Below, piece after piece: positions 15,416-23,388 of a stretch of DNA of 44,199 bases (positions within the stretch are counted from its first letter, which is position 1; every line of letters starts with the position of its first letter). The notes under the pieces were generated by a model. The model ran no database searches. It worked only from the letters and a program-made list of their open reading frames with translations, and was not told the DNA's origin. The stretch is taken from the NCBI GenBank assembly GCA_964466465.1, contig CAYXNJ010000016.1, positions 1 through 44,199 on the forward strand, given 5' to 3'. Both the position numbers and the translations under genes were made by a program. The DNA comes from Sulfurospirillum sp964466465. GTDB taxonomy: Bacteria; Campylobacterota; Campylobacteria; Campylobacterales; Sulfurospirillaceae.

Positions 15416-15973
15416 ATGGAAACGTTTTTGATTGTTGCAGGTCTTATTCTTCTTAGTATCGTGTTTATGTACAACACGCTTATCTCCAAAAAAAATCAAG
15501 TCGAAAATATCTTTGCTGGGCTTGATGCCATCCTCAAAAAACGGTACGATCTTCTTCCTAACCTTGTAGCCAGTGTGAAAGAATACATGGTGCATGAACG
15601 CATTACCCTTGAAAAAATTACAGAACTTCGTACAAAAGGGCAGCGTGATACATTAGATGATAGTGCCAAAATAGCTTTAGAAAAACAGCTCTCTTCTATG
15701 CTTGGAAACCTTATGGTAGCGGTTGAAAATTATCCTACCCTCAAAGCCAATGAAAACTTTTTACACCTCCAAGGCACGCTTAATGAGCTTGAAGAGCAGA
15801 TTTCAGCGGCAAGGCGTGCTTATAACCAAAGTGTCACCGATTATAACAATGCCATAGAGATGTTCCCAACCAATTTTATGGCAAGCTTTATGAAAATGGA
15901 GCGCAAAGAAGTTTTTAGTGTCTCTTCCAATGAACGCGCAAACGTTGATGTAAAAAATCTTTTTCAAAAATAG
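15416..15973 (+). CDS. lemA: LemA family protein
   Basis: A 185-residue LemA-family protein: one N-terminal transmembrane helix (FLIVAGLILLSIVFMYNTL) followed by a helical, mostly cytoplasmic or periplasmic domain. The hallmark is NQVENIFAGLDAILKKRYDLLPNLVASVKEYMVHE, and the C-terminal part has AARRAYNQSVTDYNNAIEMFPTNFMA. Biochemical function is not established for the family. I chose the ATG at 15416, which has AAAGGAG upstream; upstream codons in the same frame fall inside the terminator and promoter. It heads a three-gene unit with a DUF3137 protein, a common LemA partner, and a FliL-like protein. Confidence 0.93.
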   Translation: METFLIVAGLILLSIVFMYNTLISKKNQVENIFAGLDAILKKRYDLLPNLVASVKEYMVHERITLEKITELRTKGQRDTLDDSAKIALEKQLSSMLGNLMVAVENYPTLKANENFLHLQGTLNELEEQISAARRAYNQSVTDYNNAIEMFPTNFMASFMKMERKEVFSVSSNERANVDVKNLFQK

Positions 15974-15980
15974 GTAAGTC

Positions 15981-16949
15981 TTGAAGACAAATCTTGCTTC
16001 ATTGATGGATTACTATTATGAGTCGATGTATCCTTCTTTGAAGGTTTTGGAAGAGAAGCGTTTACATATACTGTTAACACTTAAAAAAGCTGCATTGATT
16101 TTGTGTAGTATTGCAGTACTTCTTTTTCTTTTTTTAAGTCAAAACGCATTTTTTAAACCGTTGCATGCAGCCCTTATCTCTGCAATGTTGGCTTTTTTAG
16201 CTTTTATGTTTGTTTACCGACATGAGAGTACAGGCTATGGCATGTTGTTTAAAGATCAGGTTATTGAGAAGATTATCCATTTTTTAGATCCTTCTTTGTC
16301 ATACGACAAAAGCAATTCCATGAGTGAGCATGAGTACCAACAAAGTGAGCTTTTTTTAGAATCATATGACCGTTTTGTGGGTCATGATCTTATTTATGGC
16401 AAGATAGAAGGCGTTGATGTGCGTTTTTGTGATCTGCATGTCGAAAAAAAGGTACGTACAAAAAACGGAAAAGAGGAGTGGAGCGACATCTTTAAGGGAC
16501 TTTTTTTTAGAGCCGATTTTAACAAAAATTTCCATTCAAAAGTTGTGGTTCTTCCTGATATTGCTGAGAGAAATTTGGGTGTTTTAGGTTCATGGATACA
16601 AGGATTGAACATTCAAAGAGGTGAGCTCATTAAACTTGATCACGTGGAATTTGAGAAATTTTTTGTGGTTTATGGGAGTGATCAAATCGAAAGCCGCTAT
16701 ATTTTATCGCATACTTTGATGGATCATATTGTTCAGTTTCGCAAAAAAATCGACAAGCCATTGTATCTTTCATTTATCGATTCTCAACTTTTTTTAGCGC
16801 TTCATTACACTAAACCGCTATTTGAGCCGATATTATCACGTTCGTTATTGGAATTTGATTATATCAAAGACTATTTTGAACTTTTAGTGATGATTACAAG
16901 CATTGTCACTGAATTTAAACTCAATGAAAAATTATGGAGTAAACGCTAA
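15981..16949 (+). CDS. DUF3137 family membrane protein
   Basis: A 322-residue protein with two hydrophobic segments at about residues 33-51 and 57-75, then a soluble domain. That domain matches DUF3137 in form: an Asp/Ser-rich entry, ESYDRFVGHDLIYGKIEGVDVRFCDLHVE and a GLFFRADFNKNFHSKVVVLPD strand. DUF3137 proteins often lie beside lemA, and no molecular function is known. The likely start is the TTG at 15981, preceded by AGGTAAG seven bases after the lemA stop. The gene is immediately followed, without spacing, by the FliL-like gene, so all three are probably co-translated. Confidence 0.82.
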   Translation: MKTNLASLMDYYYESMYPSLKVLEEKRLHILLTLKKAALILCSIAVLLFLFLSQNAFFKPLHAALISAMLAFLAFMFVYRHESTGYGMLFKDQVIEKIIHFLDPSLSYDKSNSMSEHEYQQSELFLESYDRFVGHDLIYGKIEGVDVRFCDLHVEKKVRTKNGKEEWSDIFKGLFFRADFNKNFHSKVVVLPDIAERNLGVLGSWIQGLNIQRGELIKLDHVEFEKFFVVYGSDQIESRYILSHTLMDHIVQFRKKIDKPLYLSFIDSQLFLALHYTKPLFEPILSRSLLEFDYIKDYFELLVMITSIVTEFKLNEKLWSKR

Positions 16950-17405
16950 ATGTTCAATGAAAAACTACTCAAAATCTCTTTAGGTTTTATTCTTTTATTG
17001 ATTATTGTAGGTTTTTTTACGATTAACTATATGTTAAACGATGATAATAATACCCCTTCATATACCTCTTCTCCAAGCACAACTCGTGTTACCAACAGCA
17101 GCACGGATGTGAAAGAACTCAGTCTTGATACGATCTATATCAATATTCGCTCACAAAAATACAAAATTCTCAAAGCGGATATTGCATTAAAACTGAAAAA
17201 TGCCAATAGCAAAAAAGCGCTTCAAGGTAATATGGATAATGTAAGAAATGCAGTACTACAGTATCTTAATGCTATGGATGCCAACGGCTTGGAAACAGTG
17301 AGTGGGAAAGAGCGTCTTAAAGAAGAGTTGATTGATATGCTAGAAAATACGTTTGGATATGAGATAGAAACCATTTACATTAAAAATTTTATTCTTTCTC
17401 CTTGA
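16950..17405 (+). CDS. FliL-like membrane protein
   Basis: A 151-residue protein with an N-terminal transmembrane helix (about residues 8-27), a Ser/Thr-rich linker, and a periplasmic domain of FliL type: KYKILKADIALKLKNANSKKAL, VRNAVLQYLN, GKERLKEELIDMLENTF and the ending IETIYIKNFILSP. FliL proteins bind the flagellar stator and have a stomatin/SPFH-like fold. The position in a lemA-DUF3137 unit, away from flagellar genes, makes it uncertain whether this is the flagellar FliL or a paralogue with an envelope role. It starts directly after the DUF3137 stop and its 3' end overlaps the convergent MFS gene by 17 bases. Confidence 0.7.
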   Translation: MFNEKLLKISLGFILLLIIVGFFTINYMLNDDNNTPSYTSSPSTTRVTNSSTDVKELSLDTIYINIRSQKYKILKADIALKLKNANSKKALQGNMDNVRNAVLQYLNAMDANGLETVSGKERLKEELIDMLENTFGYEIETIYIKNFILSP

Positions 17406-18480
17406 AAAGCATGAGGCTTCCAAGTGAGAGCAATGCGATGAAACTAGCATATAAATAAAGATATTCTCCATAAAAATACCCAGCCAGTAAGGCACCTACA
17501 AAACCGCCTAACCCAAATGAAAAACCATAATAAAATTGAGCTGCAAGTTTTTTGTGTACATAAAACGTATATAAAAGGCTAAGGGCTGCTGTGTGATGCA
17601 AGGCAAAGCTAAACGCATGCAAAGATTGTGCTGCATACGAGATAAAGAGCGATGAAGGAAAGGCAAAGAGTAAAAACCAACGAAGTGCCGTAAGAAATAC
17701 GCCTAATTTCACTAAGGCTAAAAGGCTAAATCGTTGAAGCAATGGCGCTTGAAAATAGAAGAGTATGATTTCACAAATGACACCAAAAGCCCATAAATAA
17801 CTGGTCATTTCAAGACTAATGCCATGCGCCGTTTCATAAATGGTAAAGAAGTTATAAAATGCACCAAAACTAACTTGTAAAAGAAAGAGGCTAAGCCATA
17901 AATACTTGAGGTGTAAAAAGTGAAAAGGTTCCTCTTTTTTGGTATCTGTATTTGTGAAATGGGTATTGTTTTTGGTAAGCCAGTAAGCAAAAAAAGCAGT
18001 TAAACTAATACCAAGTAACAAATAATGCAGTCCATTGGTGTAATCTTCCAGATGACGTGCTAGGATAATACCAATAAGCATAAAACCAATAGAGCCAAAA
18101 AGGCGAGATCTACCAAAACGCTCTTTTTGCAAGTGCTCCATTGCATAGGTTTCAACATACGGTAAGATCATTCCCAAACAAGCTCCTAGGAGCATATTGG
18201 GAAGCATAAATAGATAGAAGTGATGAATGGTTGGGTAAAACATCACAATGGCAAAAAGTGCCCCACCAAGGGCTGTATAAAATACTTTCTGCGTCAATTC
18301 AAAATGTTTGAGAAAGAAAAAAGGAACAAAAAAACGCATAAGAGGAGCTAGTGCAAAGATGGCCCCGATTTGGGGTGCACTGTAACCAAGCAGGAGTAAA
18401 ATCTTTGGCATGAAAATAACGTACACACCTGTGACGACAAAATAAAAAAAGAAAAACCCAGAAATTTTAAAAAAAATCAT
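17389..18480 (-). CDS. MFS transporter
   Basis: A 363-residue integral membrane protein with about eleven to twelve hydrophobic segments, starting FFKISGFFFFYFVVTGVYVIFMPKILLLLGYSAPQIGAIFALAPLMRF. The pattern resembles the short MFS group that includes HcaT/LacY-like permeases; GSIGFMLIGIILAR near residue 130 fits its fourth/fifth helices. The substrate cannot be inferred. The ATG overlaps the stop of the RDD gene by four bases (ATGA), so it is the last gene of the secG-frr-pyrE operon. The 3' end runs into the FliL-like gene on the other strand with no room for a terminator. Confidence 0.8.
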   Translation of the reverse strand: MIFFKISGFFFFYFVVTGVYVIFMPKILLLLGYSAPQIGAIFALAPLMRFFVPFFFLKHFELTQKVFYTALGGALFAIVMFYPTIHHFYLFMLPNMLLGACLGMILPYVETYAMEHLQKERFGRSRLFGSIGFMLIGIILARHLEDYTNGLHYLLLGISLTAFFAYWLTKNNTHFTNTDTKKEEPFHFLHLKYLWLSLFLLQVSFGAFYNFFTIYETAHGISLEMTSYLWAFGVICEIILFYFQAPLLQRFSLLALVKLGVFLTALRWFLLFAFPSSLFISYAAQSLHAFSFALHHTAALSLLYTFYVHKKLAAQFYYGFSFGLGGFVGALLAGYFYGEYLYLYASFIALLSLGSLMLFKEKE

Positions 18481-18938
18481 TTGCTAATAGGAGCAGTTTG
18501 GCTTACAACATCATAGAGTGCGAGTTTGTCTTTACGTATTAGAGGTGCAAAAAGTCCAAGAATACTGAGTGTTGTTAGAAGAAGTAGTATATAGCGAATG
18601 CACAGTTGAAGCAAAGAAGCATTGCTTTTTGTTTTAAGATCAACCAGTATTAAATTGTACGCCTTATAGCCAGGAGTCTGACCACTACGCTTTAAAAAAA
18701 GAGTTGTGACAATACCATATGGAATAAGAATCAGAAGCCAACCTTGAAGCATATGTGCTGCAAAGCCTTCTCTGGAGCCATAAACAAGATAAAATACAAT
18801 GTAGAGGATTGGCATGAGAAGCATAAAAGAATCTACAATAAACGCCTTAAAGCGTTTTTGAAAAGGTGCGATAGATGGAAGAGCAGGCAGAGCATTTTTA
18901 TGCTCTTTTTTGCCTTTTTTGGTAGCTCTCCATCGCAT
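18477..18938 (-). CDS. RDD family membrane protein
   Basis: A 153-residue protein with a Lys/Arg-rich cytoplasmic head, then the RDD domain: RFKAFIVDSFMLLMPILYIVFYL (an F-K-A variant of the Arg-Asp-Asp motif, retaining the Asp), a second helix WLLILIPYGIVTTLF, and the characteristic SGQTPGYKAYNLILVD near residue 88, then a third helix. RDD proteins are poorly characterised; some are linked to ion transport. It lies six bases after pyrE and overlaps the MFS gene. Confidence 0.82.
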   Translation of the reverse strand: MRWRATKKGKKEHKNALPALPSIAPFQKRFKAFIVDSFMLLMPILYIVFYLVYGSREGFAAHMLQGWLLILIPYGIVTTLFLKRSGQTPGYKAYNLILVDLKTKSNASLLQLCIRYILLLLTTLSILGLFAPLIRKDKLALYDVVSQTAPISK

Positions 18939-18944
18939 TATAAA

Positions 18945-19553
18945 TTAATTTCCTCTGCTACCAGGTTTGTATGCAGTGCTTCCCTCTTTACACAAAGGGC
19001 ATTCACTTGGTTCATAAATGTCAAATTCAAAATCAGCAAGCGCAAAAAATGGTGCATCATTAGGAAGTTTGCATGTAGGTTTACCTTCCATGTTGCTTCC
19101 CACACGTTTACAAAAACCACGATTTGCAAGAGCGGCAAAACCAACAATAACACCACCCATATTCTCAGCAATTTTAGCTGCTTCTAGGGCAGAACCACCA
19201 GTAGTGATAATATCTTCACAGACAAGGATTTTTTCACCTTTTTTGACTTCAAAACCTCGACGAATGGTCATCTCACCATTGACGCGTTCTGCAAAAATAA
19301 AACGTTTTCCAAGTGCGCGAGCAAGTTCATAACCCGCTAAAACCCCACCAAGGGCTGGAGAGCAGATCGTATCGATTTCAAGGTTAGACGCCTGAATCAT
19401 TTTCGCGAGTTCTACTGCTAATTGCTCAGCAACTTTTGGATCTTCCAATACTTTTGCACTTTGCAAATAGTAACGTGAGTGTTTACCACTGCTAAGTAGA
19501 AAATGTCCTTCTAAAAGGGCATTCGCGTCTTTATAAATTTTTTCGATTTGCAT
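18945..19553 (-). CDS. pyrE: Orotate phosphoribosyltransferase
   Basis: PyrE converts orotate and PRPP to OMP in pyrimidine synthesis. The PRPP-binding motif ILVCEDIITTGGSALEAAK near residues 118-136 and the upstream LSSGKHSRYYLQSAKV and SPALGGVLAGYELARALGKRFIFAERVNGEMTIRRGFEV segments are diagnostic. The 202-residue length includes a C-terminal tail with a Cys pair (ECPLCKEGSTAYKPGSRGN) that is usual in Campylobacterota PyrE. It is eight bases downstream of frr, in the order secG-deacetylase-frr-pyrE known in outline from Campylobacter. Confidence 0.95.
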   Translation of the reverse strand: MQIEKIYKDANALLEGHFLLSSGKHSRYYLQSAKVLEDPKVAEQLAVELAKMIQASNLEIDTICSPALGGVLAGYELARALGKRFIFAERVNGEMTIRRGFEVKKGEKILVCEDIITTGGSALEAAKIAENMGGVIVGFAALANRGFCKRVGSNMEGKPTCKLPNDAPFFALADFEFDIYEPSECPLCKEGSTAYKPGSRGN

Positions 19554-19561
19554 AGGTGCCC

Positions 19562-20122
19562 TTAAATTTTAAGTAATTCTGCTTCTTTTTCTTTTACAAG
19601 ATCATCGACTTTTGCAACGGTTGCATCAGTGATTTTTTGAACTTCATCTTGACCTTTTTTAGATTGGTCTTCAGTGATGAGTTTATCTTTTTCCAATTTT
19701 TTGACTTGATCGTTGGCATCTTTACGTACATTACGGATAGCAACTTTCGCTTTATCACCCATTGTTTTAGCTTGTTTTGCTCCCTCTTTTCTCTGCTCTG
19801 ATGTCATTGGAGGGAAGAAAAGTTTGATAGTTTCGCCATCGTTGTTTGGGTTAACACCGATGTTTGCTTGCATGATTGCTTTTTCAATTTCTCTAAGCAT
19901 TTTTTTCTCCCAAGGAGAAATAGTAATCGTGGTCGCATCGGTTGCTAGAACGGTTGCAACTTGGCTAAGACCTGTTGGTGTTCCGTAATAATCAACATGG
20001 ATATTGTCTAAAATTGAAATAGAAACTTTACCACTACGAATGGTCATAAAATCACGTTTAAGTGCCGCAATACATTTTTCCATATGCTCTTTTTGTTCAG
20101 CATATACTTTACTTAGTTCCAT
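19562..20122 (-). CDS. frr: Ribosome recycling factor
   Basis: RRF splits post-termination ribosomes together with EF-G. The 186-residue product shows the family signatures MRTIRSGK-like DFMTIRSGKVSISILDNIHVDYYGTPTGLSQVATV, TITISPWEKKMLREIEKAI, GVNPNNDGETIKLFFPPMTSEQRKE and the C-terminal DQVKKLEKDKLITEDQSKKGQDEVQKITD. The length is standard. Located between the polysaccharide deacetylase and pyrE. Confidence 0.97.
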   Translation of the reverse strand: MELSKVYAEQKEHMEKCIAALKRDFMTIRSGKVSISILDNIHVDYYGTPTGLSQVATVLATDATTITISPWEKKMLREIEKAIMQANIGVNPNNDGETIKLFFPPMTSEQRKEGAKQAKTMGDKAKVAIRNVRKDANDQVKKLEKDKLITEDQSKKGQDEVQKITDATVAKVDDLVKEKEAELLKI

Positions 20123-20146
20123 TGTGTACCTCTTTGTAAGTTGAAA

Positions 20147-21100
20147 TTATTTACTAAACTTGTCTTTGACAAGTAATTTTGTTGAGATTTTATTGCCTAC
20201 TGAAACAATAACGCGTGTACGCTCTTTTGTCAATATTTTATTGAGCTCTGCCTTGAATATACCATCGCTTAAACTGACCTCTTGATAGCCATGCTCACTA
20301 ATGTAAATACCACCTTTTGTTGCATTCGTTTCAGCCTTGACGTATAACGATGCAAGTTTGCCATCACCCAGTAGAACAGTAGGTTCAAACCATGTTGTCT
20401 CAAGCGCCTTGTACTTTAAAACTCCGCCTAAATCGCTTTTCCCAACAAGAGCGGAACGGTCCAAATCAAGTGGATCGCTAAAACTGGCTACTGCACCCAT
20501 CGTTTGATTTAAAATGGCTTGAAAACCATAGCTTGTGGCTACCTTTTTGACGCGCGGACTAAACTCACCAAAAGGGTAAGAGAAATAACGTGGTTTAATG
20601 CCTAGACGTTTTTCAAAAAGTGCCAAGCCTTCATCAAAATCTTTTTTCAATGCTTCATCGCTGAGTTCAGTCATGTGCGGATGATTTAGTGAATGAAACT
20701 CTAAAGAGCCGTATTTCCCAATCTCACGAAGTTGTTCCCAACTCATGAAGTCACCGTACTTTTGCTCCGTTGCGCCAACATAGACAAACATCGAAAAGGG
20801 GTAGTTGTACTCTTTAAAGAGCGCTAAACCATGTTCATAAAAACTTTTGTAGTTATCATCAATGGTCAGAACAATCCAATTGTCAGGAATAGTCTCTTTG
20901 TTGTGAAGGACAGTGACAAGTTTTTCAAGAGGAATGACTTCGTAGCCATTTTTCTTAAAATAGTCAAATTCTTTGCGGAGTTCTTCGAGCGTTGTGTTGG
21001 TTGTTGGATATCTAGAATCGTTAAAACGATGGTAGATGAAGATATGAGCATCTGCCCATACCATCACACTTAAACAAAGCACTAGCCAAAAAGATTTCAT
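20147..21100 (-). CDS. Secreted polysaccharide deacetylase (NodB domain)
   Basis: A 317-residue exported protein: signal peptide MKSFWLVLCLSVMVWADA, then a NodB/CE4 fold. Visible motifs are IVLTIDDNYKSF (motif 1, with two Asp but Asn in place of the usual Gly), EFHSLNHPHM (motif 2, zinc-binding His pair) and RYFSYPFGEFS (motif 3). These support metal-dependent deacetylation of a polysaccharide or peptidoglycan, although the substrate is unknown. A C-terminal beta-rich domain follows from about residue 235. It is six bases after secG and 24 bases before frr, in one operon. The periplasm is the likely site of action. Confidence 0.85.
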   Translation of the reverse strand: MKSFWLVLCLSVMVWADAHIFIYHRFNDSRYPTTNTTLEELRKEFDYFKKNGYEVIPLEKLVTVLHNKETIPDNWIVLTIDDNYKSFYEHGLALFKEYNYPFSMFVYVGATEQKYGDFMSWEQLREIGKYGSLEFHSLNHPHMTELSDEALKKDFDEGLALFEKRLGIKPRYFSYPFGEFSPRVKKVATSYGFQAILNQTMGAVASFSDPLDLDRSALVGKSDLGGVLKYKALETTWFEPTVLLGDGKLASLYVKAETNATKGGIYISEHGYQEVSLSDGIFKAELNKILTKERTRVIVSVGNKISTKLLVKDKFSK

Positions 21101-21106
21101 ACGAGA

Positions 21107-21442
21107 TTATTTAGATGCTGGAGCTTCAGGGGCTGCTGGAGCAGATGTTACTGGTGTTGGAACACTTGGAACAACGCTTTTTTCGATTTTGATATCTTCA
21201 GCAATCGATACTTTTTTGTCTTGGTTGTAAAAATAACCCAAAGTAAGTGTATTTACAATGAAAAGAGTTGCAATGATAAATGTAAATTTTGCCATAAATC
21301 CTGCTGGTCCTTTTGCACCAAAAAGAGATTCATTGCTTCCACTATAAGCGCCAAGACCAATAGATGAGCTTTTTTGCAGAAGTACAGATACAGTTAAAAT
21401 AGCAGTTAATACAAATTGTAAAATCAATAAAACGGTGGTCAT
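21107..21442 (-). CDS. secG: Protein translocase subunit SecG
   Basis: SecG is the accessory subunit of the SecYEG channel. From the ATG at 21442 (preceded by AAAGGAC) the product has 111 residues. The first helix is MTTVLLILQFVLTAILTVSVLLQKSSS, followed by the SecG loop GLGAYSGSNESLFGAKGPAGFMAKFTF, a second helix IIATLFIVNTLTLGYFY and a Pro/Ala-rich tail typical of Campylobacterota. An in-frame ATG at 21493 would add 17 residues but lacks an RBS and gives a non-native N-terminus. It heads the operon secG-deacetylase-frr-pyrE-RDD-MFS. Confidence 0.93.
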   Translation of the reverse strand: MTTVLLILQFVLTAILTVSVLLQKSSSIGLGAYSGSNESLFGAKGPAGFMAKFTFIIATLFIVNTLTLGYFYNQDKKVSIAEDIKIEKSVVPSVPTPVTSAPAAPEAPASK

Positions 21443-21519
21443 AAGGGATGTCCTTTGTTTGCAAAATAATGTAGAACCAAGGATTATACCCAAAACGTGT
21501 TAAAAAATCGCTAAAGCTA

Positions 21520-21563
21520 AAAGGTAGGACTAGTCATCCACAAAAATAGGTAGTCCTACCTTT
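21520..21563 (-). terminator. Terminator hairpin after protease gene
   Basis: AAAGGTAGGACTA (21520-21532) pairs with TAGTCCTACCTTT (21551-21563), a 13-bp perfect stem with an 18-base loop. The right arm, with the adjoining AGG, can also fold on itself (AGGTAG/CTACCT). On the minus strand it ends in TTTT. It lies 10 bases after the protease stop and before secG. Confidence 0.7.
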
Positions 21564-21572
21564 CTAAATTAA

Positions 21573-23211
21573 TTACACTACTGTAAAATCAGCATATGTA
21601 ATGCTTGGATGTGTTCCAACACCTAAAAGTGCAATTTGAATAGCTTCCGTTACACCGCTGCCATCAGCATCATAATAAAGTGCACCTGATGTTTGGTTGT
21701 ATAAAAGATAGTCATTGGCATCTAAAGCAGTCGCAGATGCAATAAAATAATCAGATGATAATGTGCCTGTTGCAGAGAGAGAAGTAAAAATACTATTTTC
21801 TAGCCAAATAGTATCATCACTTGCGGTAAAATCAGTGATTGTATCTATATTTGCTGAAACATTTAGTGTGCCATTAAGAAAAAAGGTATCGTTACCTGTT
21901 CCACCTGTAAGTATGTCATTACCCGCACCACCTAATAAAGTATCATTGCCAGCCCCTCCATCAAGGGAATCGTTTCCGTTATACCCATAGANNNNNNNNN
22001 NNNNNNNNNNNNNNNNNNNNNNNNNNNNNNNNNNNNNNNNNNNNNNNNNNNNNNNNNNNNNNNNNNNNNNNNNNNNNNNNNNNNNNNNNNNCCGCACCAC
22101 CTAACAAAGTATCATTGCCAGCCCCTCCATCAAGGGAATCGTTTCCTGCACCAGCATTAATCGTATCATTGCCTGCATTACCTGTTAATTGATTATTGGC
22201 GTTATTTCCAATCAACTTATCATTGCTAGAACCGCCGATAGCGTTCTCTATCACGGAGCCTTTGGCGATACTCAGGTTATACGTACCGTCTATCGTAGTG
22301 CTAATGCCGTAATAGCTATAAACACGGTTTGTTTGAATACTTGAAAAGCTTTCTTCGTTCAGATTAATTAATGAAGCGTGCGAAGAGAGGGCAACGGAGA
22401 TAGTATCGGTACCACCCGTATCCCAAATACACAACCGAAAAGGTGATAAGGTGTCGTAGGTGTAGACATTATTTCCGTTATTGTACGTAGTGTTAGCTCC
22501 GTAAAGGTATTGGATCGCTGCAATATCGTACATCATTGGGGTTTGTGCGTAAACGTACTGGTAAGCTCCCGTTTGTGTGTCGAACCAAATATTATTTGTA
22601 GGGTCATTGTAAGACATAATCGAATAGAGTTGATTATCGGTAGCAGCAGGTAAATAGGGCCCTGGTTCAGCGCCATTGTAATAATCGCCTGGATGTTTAA
22701 GGCCAAGTGAATGACCAAGTTCATGAATAAGAGACATCAGTCCATAGCCACCCTGCGAAAAATCCATATTATCACCTGTTAAGCTAGTACTAATCCAAAT
22801 ATCTCCGCCTAAAGAGGATGTGTTTGTAGGGAAGTAACTCCATCCCCAAGCTCCTGCATCTGCAACATCAGAAGAAAAGGCAAAGCGAATATCGCCTACT
22901 TCTGTGCCACTTTCTGCTACTTCAGTGAAGGTTAAATTTGCCACATTAGCCCAGCTTTGTAAAGCATTTTTTGCTGCTGTTATCTGACTGGCATTTAATC
23001 CATAATGTGTAGTCGCATAAGGTTCAGAGGTTGCAGTATAGTCACTGGACCATAATGCGCTTGCATTGGTTGTCCAAGGAAAACTAAAGCTTAAGCTGGT
23101 TCCAGTACCCTGTACGTCGCCCCACTTGACTCCAGATAAGAGCGTATTGGTATTGCTATCTGATGATTGAGAAACAACAGATACTGTGCCCGCTGTGGTG
23201 TAATTGCTCAT
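21573..23211 (-). CDS. Serralysin-like RTX metalloprotease (M10), interrupted by assembly gap
   Basis: A secreted zinc protease without a Sec signal. The catalytic site HELGHSLGLKH has zinc ligands H163, H167 and H173 and catalytic E164; the Met-turn SIMSY is at 197-201. The N-terminal part (SGVKWGD) and the peptidase C-terminal region lead into calcium-binding RTX nonapeptides of GGxGxDxLx type (NAGAGNDSL, DGGAGNDTL, and others after the gap). The C-terminus ends YADFTVV, an acidic residue followed by hydrophobics, as in type I secretion signals of serralysins. A run of 100 N at 21992-22091 interrupts the RTX repeats. The two flanks are one gene: the frames join only if the true missing length is a multiple of three. 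The neighbouring divergent operon encodes the matching exporter. Confidence 0.88.
21923..22146. repeat. RTX-coding direct repeat flanking the N gap
   Basis: Positions 21923-21977 and 22092-22146 are a 55-bp direct repeat with one visible mismatch (T versus C in CCTAAtAAAG/CCTAAcAAAG). It encodes RTX units ending SLDGGAGNDTLLGGAG. The right copy begins at the first base after the N run, as expected when an assembler stops at a repeat. Confidence 0.85.
21992..22091. other. Assembly gap of 100 N
   Basis: Exactly 100 unresolved bases inside the RTX region. One hundred is not a multiple of three, and the coding segments on both sides (1120 and 419 bases) require a multiple of three, so the number is a placeholder and not a measured length. 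Confidence 0.95.
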
Positions 23212-23388
23212 TATGTTTCCTTGTGTAAGGTATCTATAATTATTAGAAATATGAAAGGATTATTAGAAAATAATTTTGAAGATGATTATATATCAATTAT
23301 TTTTAATTTTTATTAAGAAAATGTATTTTTGTGTTAAAATTTACTTTTTATACAAACTGAAATTACGACGAAAAACTAAAGGAGCGTA
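23212..23388. promoter_or_regulatory. Divergent promoter region, protease and exporter operon
   Basis: This very AT-rich 177-bp spacer must carry both promoters. ATTATTAGAAA occurs twice, at 23239-23249 and 23259-23269, exactly 20 bases apart (about two helical turns), a plausible operator pair near the protease start. TTAAAATTTAC near 23333-23343 is a possible -10 for the exporter operon, and GGAG (23381-23384) is its RBS. Confidence 0.4.

Noticed and set aside
21979..22100. Two separate protease genes or a pseudogene
   Set aside because: The apparent split comes only from the 100-N placeholder; both sides continue the same RTX pattern and can be joined in frame.
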